A DNA stretch of 64,000 nucleotides, taken from assembly GCF_024868665.1 (NCBI RefSeq), contig NC_079914.1:4421859-4485858 (forward strand), written 5' to 3'. Source of the stretch: Triplophysa rosa. Lineage: Eukaryota; Chordata; Actinopteri; Cypriniformes; Nemacheilidae. This document shows positions 54,445 to 64,000 of this stretch, in pieces. The translations under genes were made by a program, and so were the position numbers. Position 1 is the first letter of the stretch. Every line of letters begins with the position of its first letter. Below the pieces are notes generated by a model. The model was not told the DNA's origin, ran no database searches, and saw nothing but the letters and a program-made list of their open reading frames with translations.

Positions 54445-55770
54445 GCTTTACAATAAGTTTGTATTTGTTAACATTAGTAAATGCATTAGCTAACATAAAC
54501 TAACAACAAGCAATATATATACTTTTAGCATTTATTAATGCTAATACAGTTATTGATGTTAGTTCACTATGTTAAGTTTTACTTATTCATATTTTACTTA
54601 GTTTACTTACATTTTAAAATATGCATCTAAAAAATATACATTTTAATTAGGGGTGTAACTGTTCAAATTACTCGTGGTTTGGTTTGTGTCACGGTTTTAG
54701 GGTCACTGTTTCGGTTCGGTTTGTGCTATGTTCAGGGAAAAGGGACTACTGACAAATAAAAATAAGAACAAATAATCAAGCTACAAGTAACAGCACCAAT
54801 AAAACAACAGAGCAAAGCAGAAAATTAAATAAGATTCTGTATATATACTTTTTAAGGTAGAAATGGATTAAAGTAATCAAATAAAACATAACATTGCATA
54901 TGTACAAATTAAATAAAGACGAATCATAATTGAAGTTACAGAAGCTATTGAGTCACAAGCAGTGAGTGATTTCCTTGACTTTTAACAGACAGCAGGAATA
55001 TGCTGCTGTCGCTTTGAGAGGAATGCAACAGATCCAGTTCACTGATACTGTACACATGCGTTGTCTTTCGTCTGTTTCGTCCGTTCACTTAAGACATAAC
55101 CTACTATGTTCGTTAAGATACTCGACAAGAGGGGCATGTTGACTTACTTCGTGTGTGAATTTGTCCATTTAAGCGCTTCAAATACAACTCGATATTTGCG
55201 CCATATCTGAGACTTTCCTTATGCGCGCTTCGGATCTTCTAACAGCGCGCAAGCGAGTTTTCTTCTGCATCATCTTGCACTTAAATGTTTAAATTGACAA
55301 GGCTTGAATGAGTGTAGTTTAAACAGCAACATGTGCTGTTCAGGTCTCACCTGCACTCTCGCTCTCACAACACTCTGGTGATGAAAGCATAAATGACTGG
55401 TCATATTACAGCATACGTCAATCCTATTGAAATTTGTCTACGTTATTTGATTTGTTGTAGGTATTAAATGTGTATCCATCGACAAACATACATTAGCTGA
55501 ACTTTGTCAGTCTGTTTACGCATTATAATTTCTAACGAACCATATTATAAATGCGTCGTCAGATTTAAGATGAGCCGCGGTCCAACGCGCCGAACCGTAG
55601 GTGGAGAACCGTGCGGTTCAATTTTTTACCGAGAACCGTTACACCCCTGATTTTAATATACATTAGTGAATGTTGAAATGAACATGAATTAACATTAATA
55701 CAGTAAATGCTTTAAAAAGTATTGTTTATTGTTAGTTTACTATTGTTAGTATACAACCTTATTGTGAAGT
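54445..55770. mobile_element. CTTTACAATAAG-ended MITE interrupted by another element
   Basis: The left end is CTTTACAATAAGTTTGTATT; the right end reverse-complemented reads ACTTCACAATAAGGTTGTAT. Subterminal TTAACATTAGTAAATGCATT motifs recur inverted. About 1 kb of the interior is the later insertion at 54648-55649. Confidence 0.75.
54648..55649. mobile_element. hAT-type element nested in the MITE, exact 8-bp duplication
   Basis: The left end is TAGGGGTGTAACTGTTCAAA and the right end reverse-complemented is CAGGGGTGTAACGGTTCTCG. ATTTTAAT flanks both sides exactly (54640-54647, 55650-55657). The right subterminal part is rich in CCGAACCG/CGGTTC palindromes. It is 1002 bp without a transposase frame. 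Confidence 0.9.
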
Positions 55771-55805
55771 TGTTGTAAAGTTCACTTTTTCTTATGTCTC
55801 TACAC

Positions 55806-58800
55806 CAGGGATCTCCAACACGTCGCTCGCGAGCTAGCTCGTGGCTTGATTGGTAGTAGCTCGCCAAGACATACATTACATCCAATCAAAATCAGCTAAC
55901 ATAACCGCCCCTCCAGTGTTCGAATTGTGTCAAGGCTCTTGGGGGGTCCCCTAACCAGTCTTCAAAAAAAAAAAAAACAGACGGAGCTGCCAGTTCAAGC
56001 ATCAATTACATGATAGTTTGGATCATTGTAGTAATTTGACCACATTACACGCATAAATGTCCTTAACATGTTGATAATCCATTAAAAGAGATCCACATGA
56101 GGTAGAGATTAAAAGACATATTTCTTTGTTTTTTGCAGTGACCATGCTATCGATCTTGCTGTTAATTTTTTTATTTTGCCTTGTAGCCTAGATTTTTTGA
56201 ATAAGATTTTGCCTAGGTTTGATGTCTTTCTTGCTGAGATTTCACTCATTGTAAAATATCTTAAACTTATTTATAGCAATAAGAATAACAAGTTTTTCAA
56301 AATGTATGATAACATTTTCTTACTAACTGAGATTTTCCTGTCCTCTTATTTTTCTTATTTTTTTCTTGCGCTTTCATACTTGTTCTTTATATTATTGTAA
56401 TGCGGTCCTTTTCCTTTTTTTTGGAATATTAAAAATATCATTGGAGCCACTGAGGGAGAGGACGCGTCACCTCCTGCAGATGTGTATGAGCGTTTTAAAC
56501 GTGATTCAACTCCTGATAATGTAGATCAAGTATATGAAATAATCCATATGAACCAATGTAGAATAAGAAAAACAAATGTCATTCCTGTGGGCAAAAGCAG
56601 AAGCCTTCTCGTCAAAGTCTGTGCTCATGTTTGCAGAAGGGAGCGCAAAATAATCTCTGGGGGATGCGAAAGTTTTCTGAGGGAAAGAAAAATATTCTTG
56701 GGGAAATGCAAAAGTTTAGCAAAGGAACGCACTTATTTACGCAAATATTTAAAATATTTTCACTCCCTTTCCTATTTTTCCACCACCTGTATGTCCCTTT
56801 AGTGGCTCAGTATCGCGTTGCATGTGTTTTGACAATGTGAGATAACATCGTACATAAAGAAAGCGACTTTCTTGTGGGTAGCGGGCTACGGACTGAAAAG
56901 GTAAAGCAACTTAAAGCAACACTACAGAAACAGCAATCCTTATTCACAAAACCGATAAAGAGAGGAAATGCTGTGACGGAGGCATCATTCAAAGTGGCGC
57001 GCATCCTGACGAAACACAAGAAACCGTTCACCGATGGCACCATGATAAAGGAAGCTATGACCAAAGTGGCCGAAACTTTATTCAGGGACCACAAAAGTAA
57101 GACGGAAATGATGTCTGCTATCGCTGATGTCCAGCTCAGTGCCAACACAGTGACACGGAGAGTTTCCATGCTTTCTTCAGATGCGATGGGACAATTAGAA
57201 CTGGACATAGAAAGGTGTAAATGGTTTTCACTTCAATGCGATGAATCAGTGGACGCAAGTGATACAGCCCAGTTAGCTGTTTTTATTCATATGGTTTCTG
57301 ATGATTTTCCACCAGAGAGGAGTTTTTGACTTTGCTTCCTCTCAAAAGCACTACCAGAGACTACGACATCTATATCGTGTTCAAGAACTACTGCGTGGAA
57401 AAACACCTGCCCCTTGAAAAGATGGTTTCTATAACAACAGACGGAGCTCCAGCCATGATAGGATGCCACTCTGGATTTATTGCACATTGTAAGACCCACC
57501 CAGACTTTCCTACATTTCTGAACTATCATTGCATCATTCATCAACAGGCAATCTGCCCTAAGGTTATGCAGTTTGATCATGTCATGACACCAGTTGTTCG
57601 GATTATCAACTCAATCAGAGCAAAGTCTAAACAGCACAGATGTTTCAAACTGTTTCTTGATGAACTGTCTGCAGAGTATGGCGATCTTCTTTTTCACACA
57701 GAAGTCAGATGGTTGAGTAGGGGTAAGGTACTGTTGTGGTTTATTTCCTTGCTGAGTGAAATAAAGACTTTTATGGAAGCAAGGGGGGAGGACACCGACC
57801 TGTTGTCTGATGCTGGGTGGCTGCTTGACCTTGCATTCCTGGCTGATGTGACCGAGAAACTGAATCAGCTCAATCTTCAATTACAAGGTAAAGACAAGTC
57901 CTTATGTGACATGATCAGTGCTGTGAAAGATTTAAGGCAAAGCTGTCATTTTGAAATTGAAACAAATTGAAAAACAAACAGTTGCAACACTTCCCCTCAG
58001 TTGTAAAGATGTTAGAAAGCCACCCAGATGCACCTGAAGTTTTGTATGTACGCAAGTACTGTGATATTCTGTCCAGGCTTGAACAGGAATTTGAGAAAAA
58101 GGTTTAATGATTTTGAAAAACTTGAGCCATGTGTTGCATTCCTTGCCAACCCTTTTATGGAGATGGACATTGATGACATTTCAAAGCAGATGGCTGAACT
58201 CTTCTATGTCAATGCGTTGGAGATGGAGATGGAGATTATTAATCTCCAAAATAATGTCCTGCTGAAATCTCACCAACATTCACCTAATTTCTGGAGTCTG
58301 GTAGACCCACAAGAGCACAAGAACATTCACCAAGATGCCCTCAAAGAATCTGCTTTATTTGGATCTACATACCTTTGTGAAGCTGCATTTTCTGATATGA
58401 ATGTGATTAAATGTAAATTCAGACAGATGAACATTTGAATGATTGCATAAGAGTGAAGCTAAATTCTTACACACCATCATACACCTCTCTTGTTGAAACA
58501 ATGCAGTGTCAGTCAGCTCATTGACTGTAAAAGTGTGAATGCAACATATTTGTTGCCGGTGTATTTGGTAATGTAAGAGTTATGATAATATGTTAAGAAC
58601 CGTTTCAATGAAATAACTCAGTATGTACAGTTTGACATCTTTTAGGTGTATTTCATTGTAATTCAGGTGTATTTGTTAATTTGATAGTGTGTCAAGAGCT
58701 GTTTCAATGAAATAACTCTAATTCTGTTCTCCAAATGAAAAGGTTGACGTCTCTTAAGTGTATTTCAGGTGTATTTGTTAATTTGAAAGTTATGATAATA

Positions 58801-58997
58801 TGAAAAAGAACTGTATTCTACAATTCTGTTCTTTTAAAGGGCAACATTAAATGTCGACGTGTGCAACAATTTCAGTTTTTTTATATGAAAGTTATGATAC
58901 ATCTAAGAGTTTTAAGTGTTGTGTGACGTGAGCAGCTCGCAGCCGCTTTAATTTTTTCAAAAGTAGCTCTCAACTGAAAAAAGGTTGGAGACCCCTG
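55806..58997 (+). mobile_element. hAT transposon with frameshifted transposase, exact 8-bp duplication
   Basis: The left end CAGGGATCTCCAAC and the right end reverse-complemented CAGGGGTCTCCAAC differ at one position. CTCTACAC flanks both sides exactly (55798-55805, 58998-59005). The element is 3192 bp, on the plus strand relative to its transposase. Ends and protein show it is a relative of the hAT at 18448-21165. Confidence 0.95.
56830..58524 (+). pseudogene. Broken hAT transposase related to the intact copy
   Basis: Homology to the intact 614-residue transposase begins near its residue 62 (VGSGLRTEKVKQLKATL) and runs to the end (TMQCQSAH then stop at 58522-58524). The DESVDASDTAQ, TTDGAPAMIG, RWLSRGK and LCEAAFSDMN segments are all present, but spread over different frames. 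Shifts lie near 57315 (a base missing in the T-run), near 57935, near 58080 and near 58425. The BED finger is not recognisable upstream; 56400-56830 holds unrelated-looking sequence. The third catalytic position is still Glu. It cannot make a full protein. Confidence 0.85.
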
Positions 58998-60734
58998 CTC
59001 TACACAGTAAAATTGCCAGTGTTAAAAAAAATCAAATTAACACTCACCGTGTATAAATAATCCACACTCTCGAAGTGTGTCTACTCCTGTAGACACAATG
59101 TCAGATATATTCGCACTGAAAATATCAGGAAAAAGCTGATATAAATATAACAATGGATACATATGCATAAAAATATACAGAAATATGATTAAAAATAATT
59201 ATTATAATAAAACTAAAATGGAAACAATTTTACTAGTGGTCTTCATATATTCACTGAGGATAAACATTACCCATTAACGGTGTTTGGGCAAAAATTGACC
59301 AGCGTATTAATGGCGGTCCACTCCGACTTTGATCTGCAGATTGCATCTGGAACTAACACATCGAGTGGTAGTTAATGAGGGGCTGGATGAAATGGCCGTT
59401 AATCAGACATGCGTTACTCCTGTAATTTGAACATCAAGCCACACGCTAAATATACGGTCAGACAATTGCGTAATTGCCACACGTTCGCTCGCTCGGCTGA
59501 AGATTATTCAAGGTGGAATGATTAACCGCTCTAGTCAACGCATTAAAGTGTTATCTTTATATTTCACATCTGGACGGGTATTAAAATCTTATCAACAGCC
59601 AGGTGTAAACATCAGAAAATCCCCACGGATATCCGCGAGGCCTGGACGCATAGGAGTTCAGCGTGGAGTAACTGTTGCTTGGCATTCGAAAATGTCAAAG
59701 GGATCGCTTTTACAAATTTGGTCAGGTATCGGGAGATTGCGTTTTATCAACATACAAATGAACAGCCGGTGATATTTTCATGCGATGTTCGACTTCAGTC
59801 TGGAATACAAATCCAGACGTGTGCTGGAGAGTTTCTAGTTAATCAATGAAAGGCCTCTGCCATGAATGATAAGAAGAAAGTGTGAAATCAGAAGAGACAA
59901 CAAAAGTCAAGGAGATAAAATGACAGATTTGTATGTAACTGCCACCTAAACAATATTCAGAGACGAGACGCTTCGAGTCATTTGTTGTCTATCCTGACCC
60001 ATTCTGACCATTTACTAAGGTCAAGCTCTACCGTTTGCAGAGTTTACCACAATTACTCTGCAATCAAAATCAAATTAAAGTTGATAACACTTGATGCATG
60101 TGCACAGTCTGACATAGGAACATTAAAACATGATTGAGGGGGTTTCTGCTATAAACTAATTATCTTAGTGTGGGTTATACTTAAAGAGCATTTCTCTTCG
60201 CCACATCCCTTCATCACAAGCCCAGGTGGTCGTCATAAACAAAGCGAATTGGATAATTGTGCCACTCACAGCCCGAGATGACATTAAAGTGAATTGTGCG
60301 CACGCTGCAGCGACTACATAAGCTTTATTACCCATAAAGCAGTGGGTCACAAAATTTTTGAGGTTGCAGCAACTTATCACGGAACGACCACCATTCCCAT
60401 GCCGTAAACTCGGACTGACGTAGTTAAACAGACCCAAGAAGATAAATCGCAAATTATTTCGGACAAGAAACCACCCACCTGCACAGAAAAAGGCCACCTG
60501 CTGAGAAATAAAAACAACGTTGAGGTTTACAAGACACTCGGCAGAGCGGCTAACACACGTGCTTACATAAATAACTATGATAGTATAAAATTCAGAAAAA
60601 AAAATATGAATAATGAAAATGCCTGTTTAAATCTTTCATTAATTTTTAGACAGACTTTTAAAGGACATTTCGAAAAAAAGTACAACATTGCCAACATTTA
60701 GGATGTTAATAAATTAATATGGGTAAACAAAACA
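58998..60734. other. Anonymous DNA with a unique-looking block
   Basis: 59005-59060 starts CAGTAAAATTGCCAGTGTTA, an EnSpm-type repeat fragment and the original target of the neighbouring hAT. 59280-59900 and 60000-60480 are GC-balanced and repeat-free, without coding features; candidate conserved non-coding DNA. Confidence 0.35.
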
Positions 60735-61048
60735 AAAAACACACCACAACACAACACACACCCCACAACACACACCACAACAACACACACCACAACGCAA
60801 CGCCACAACACACGCCACAACGCAACACACACCACACCACCACACACACCACAACACACGCCACAACGCAACACATACCACAACACACACCACACCACAA
60901 CAACACACACTACAACACACACCACAACGCAACACCACGCTAAACAACACACGCCACACCACACAACACACGCCACACCACAACACACACCACGCCACAA
61001 CGCAACACACACCACAACACACACCACAACACACTCCACAACACAACA
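60735..61048 (+). repeat. CA-rich minisatellite (ACACCACAAC units)
   Basis: About 310 bp is made almost only of A and C on this strand, in irregular CACACCACAA/CGCAACACAC/CAACAACACA units. Flanks AACATTT-AGGATGTTAATAAATTA occur on both sides (60688-60715 and 61052-61076), so the array sits between a short direct repeat. Long Cys/Val- or Thr/His-rich frames in it are repeat artefacts. Confidence 0.9.
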
Positions 61049-61274
61049 TTTCCAACATTTAGGATGTTAATAAATTAGTATGGTTTAAATTCAATTCAAT
61101 TCTTCACAATAAAAATGAATATACATATAAATAAAATTAATAAAATAAAATAATAAATAAAACGAAAGGAACTGAGATACAAAGTAATAAAAATTAAATG
61201 AAGTAGAAACTATATAGAAATGAAATTAGACTTCACTAGATTTTTTCATCATTCAATGTACTGTTATAGAATTT

Positions 61275-62128
61275 AGAAGATCACTGCGATCGCGGGTCTC
61301 AAATGTTATAGTCTTCATGATAAATAAACAAACGGTAGACTCCCGGCCAAAACGACAGTGTTGGCAGATATGGATATGACACAGCACCAGAAATAATATC
61401 AAAACACTTCAAAACAGCCTCCATTATTCGCAAACGGTGGATAAAACCTTGAAAAATTATATATGAGGCTGCCAAATCACAGAGATGCCGATTACAATTA
61501 TTATAAATGACTAGAGGTCTACAAGTAATACTATCAGGGCATATCGAGCGATCTCTAACAAAGCAATAGTGATGCGTAGTACAAATATGTTTTTCTCACA
61601 TAAGATTGCTGCGCCATTCCTATCAGATCCAATATTGACGGCAAATGCTTTTTAATTTTAGTCTCTCCGCAAAGACTTGTGTTCAAGGAATCCGCGTTGA
61701 AATGAAGCGAACAAACACTCAAAGTTTTCCCCACGTGAGCTGGAACGTCTTTAAAAATGGTTATGCAGCGACTGTGTTCTTCCACAACCAGGCGCTGCAC
61801 AATATTTTGTGATCTTTAACGGCATGATGCTCACACTCGCTCTATCTGGTCCGTGCAGCTTGTGTTCAGTACTGTCATGCACGAACCAGTGGGCGGGGCT
61901 CGAGAAGTAGGCGTTGATATTCTTCTGTGGAGGCGGTGTTCAACCTATTATAGATAGGTGCATTCCAGGACCTGCCGTTCGCTGAGCCTCGTGTCAATAA
62001 CAGTTGTTATTTCAGTAACAAGGGCGTTTTCTGGTCTGACACTTACAGGATGTTCGCTTGAATACGATTCCCTCTTATACAACACAAGCTCGGGTTAAAA
62101 TTGTGGTCTTAGTTCACTGCACCTTTAA
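61275..62128 (-). mobile_element. THAP-bearing repeat, copy 2
   Basis: It is the near-identical partner of 37052-37938, with the same break point on one side (AGAAGATCAC) and TTAA on the other. It keeps the GC box (61891) and the start codon (61823-61825). Differences include a 41-bp deletion near 61759 inside the THAP coding part, about 10 extra bases near 61407, and scattered substitutions. Confidence 0.7.
61555..61825 (-). pseudogene. THAP zinc-finger N-terminus, copy 2
   Basis: The start codon and first Cys pair are retained, but a 41-bp deletion removes part of the region between the Cys pair and VCSLHF and shifts the frame. Downstream of the deletion the frame continues VCSLHFNADSLNTSL then KKHLPSILD, the usual end of a THAP domain, which copy 1 has lost. 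The two copies are thus broken at different places. Confidence 0.65.
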
Positions 62129-64000
62129 AGGGTTGTTCCTATTCATAAACCAATAGCAAATAGCAAGCTTTAGCAAATAACACTTTTTAAAATTACAGAC
62201 AACACTGAGGAGTTCCTGCAGGCCACGTCAAGGACCTCAAACAAAAGTAATATGATTCAATTTTGAAGCAATAAAACTTAATTGCCTGTCTTTCTTCCCA
62301 AACGTGGCCCCAATGTGCCTTAGATCGAGCTACTCTCGAGGAACAACCGAGCTGAGAAAAAAAAACGTGCCTCGATTGCCCGCCAGATGTCAAGACACGA
62401 GAACTCCGTCTGTCAAAACAGCAGAAGGACTGGCAGTTCCCTCATGCCCACCGCTATTGCAAATCACACCATCCTCAGACAGTTCATCCCATGCCAGGTG
62501 CTGGAACGCTAAGGGAGAGAGAAACATACCTTGCATTGCACCGATGGTCCAGAAAAACCTTGCCTCCAAATTACCTGGCTGTGCAAGGGAATGAGTTACT
62601 GATGGTGAGTCATGTGACAGCTTGCCCTTCACACAGGGACAAGCAGACAATGACTTTGAGACTTCCAGAGAAAATGGACACGGAGAGGAAAGTGTGAATG
62701 TGAAAGAGCGAAGGAGTGAGAGAGGTGCGAGGAAAAGGATGTGTGATGCCGAGAAAGACGAGGAAGTGTCGAGAAAGAAAGACGATAGTGGATTCTGCAT
62801 TGAGAATTGGAGACCGTCATGGATTTTATGCTCCGCTATATCTGCAAATGTGAAGGAGGTCTGTAATACTTGTCAAATCTTCAGGGGTCAAATTAGGCTG
62901 GACATGACCACCTTGCCACAAAATCTTGACTCTTGCAGTACTACTATTTACAAACAATAAACAAGGTTTCTTGTCTTTGACAGGTATAAAAATAGGAGCT
63001 AAATTATGACCGTGTAAAAGAAATTGCAGAAGCCATATTTATGTTCTCTGAAGGTTCATTTAAAGTTATCAAAAACTTTCATGCGGTGACGTTAAAAGAG
63101 TGTTTTCTCAACACGGTCATTGTTAAACATCCTAAAAACATTGGTATAAAAATGTTATTCTTACATTTTTAGTGGATAAAATAACGTCATAAATAACGCT
63201 TTAATAATGTAATCAAAACGTCAGCAAAACATGTTTTTGTTAGCTAGGACTCTACATGTAGTAGAAGCATGTGCTCTGCAGTCTGTGTGTCCAATAACAA
63301 CAGCGTTTGCACAATATCAAAACCACTTGTGATTCTACAGCCCTGCAATTCATCTGGCAGCCCATCCCACAATACGATGCAAATCGCATGCACGTGCATC
63401 GATCACTGACAAACAAACATCCCATTATGCCTTACCTGAAAAAAAGTCATAAATAGCTCCCTAATGATTATACTGCAAATCACCCTTTAATGGCTTATGT
63501 TTTCATCAGCGAAACGGCAAAATTGGGCTTGGAGGACTTCATTACAAAAACAAAATGTCAAGCCATTTATTATCAGTCGTAATTTGAGCACGCGTCGTTC
63601 AGAGGAGTTGCTACGAGCATATGGTGAAAATATGAGACTTCAATCGGCACCCCATTGCACACGAATTGAATCAATAGCTCTGATAATACAGTCATAAAAG
63701 ATGATATGGAATTAGAGTTTCTCTTTAATGGCGGTTTGGAGACGTGGAAGTTCCTCATACCTCTACAGTGATAAAAGAGATGGGATATTTAATGAGGATA
63801 GATAATTAAACATTTAATCATACATAGCGATACAAACAGCTAGCAGATGTCGACTACTTAAAAAAAAACGTATTAAAAAATGTGGTGTTTGCGATATAGT
63901 GTATGTAAATGCAGCCATTTGTATGTCAAGGTATGACAAATTTGACCAAATTACATGGATGAATGTTGCAGTAACTGTCTGGGTGATATAAAACCCCCAA
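62129..64000. other. Anonymous DNA, partly repeat-free
   Basis: 62200-62960 and 63250-63800 are GC-balanced and repeat-free, with no coding features I trust; frames over 62390-62960 are Ser/Arg-rich on opposite strands and look like compositional effects. Candidate non-coding conserved DNA at best. Confidence 0.3.

Noticed and set aside
56807..57880. Minus-strand frames over the broken transposase
   Set aside because: Antisense to clear transposase homology on the plus strand.
60698..61058. Cys/Val-rich (minus) and Thr/His-rich (plus) reading frames
   Set aside because: Artefacts of the CA-rich minisatellite, open in several frames at once, with no domain.
62390..62960. Overlapping Ser-rich (minus) and Arg/Lys/Glu-rich (plus) frames
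   Set aside because: Complementary compositional bias of a purine-rich strand opens both; no domain or splice evidence.

Overview
The window reads as non-coding nuclear DNA of a teleost fish, most likely a cyprinid. The evidence is an AT-rich background, very many short inverted-repeat transposons of types familiar from zebrafish and carp, two kinds of tRNA-derived SINE, long TCTA/TCTG microsatellites, and no operon-like gene packing. I see no complete ordinary host gene. The only long intact reading frame is a 614-codon hAT-type transposase (19003-20847, minus strand).

Layout. 1-6.8 kb is mostly anonymous sequence with one plausible spliced coding exon (1077-1209, minus) and a CpG-richer promoter-like patch near 1.85-2.15 kb. 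6.8-8.2 kb is a deleted hAT element with an exact 8-bp target duplication, still carrying the first two exons of its transposase. 9.8-10.1 kb is a large tetranucleotide microsatellite. 10.3-15 kb is AT-rich sequence with blocks that look like unique, possibly conserved non-coding DNA. 16.1-22.0 kb is a 5.9-kb CACTG-ended element flanked by TA; it contains a decayed, spliced minus-strand gene and a nested hAT with the intact transposase. 22-36 kb holds mostly MITEs (several with exact target duplications) and anonymous DNA. 36.8-39.65 kb is a second CACT-ended composite. It carries a clean 30-codon spliced exon and a THAP-domain fragment, and that fragment recurs at 61.3-62.1 kb. 41-48.8 kb holds TTAA-flanked MITEs, a hAT-like element with internal minisatellites, and SINEs. 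49-54 kb is repeat-poor and contains the best candidates for conserved regulatory DNA, including two full CRE palindromes. 54.4-59.0 kb is a stack of three elements ending with a second, frameshifted copy of the hAT transposase family. 60.7-61.05 kb is a CA-rich minisatellite.

The elements form nested histories: hAT inside a CACTG element, TTAA MITE inside a hAT MITE, hAT MITE inside another MITE. Several are fixed to the base by exact target duplications. The most unusual signal is that both large CACT-ended composites carry spliced, host-like exons with consensus splice sites on the minus strand. Names of host gene families are tentative because no database search could be run, and all statements about conservation or expression are inference.
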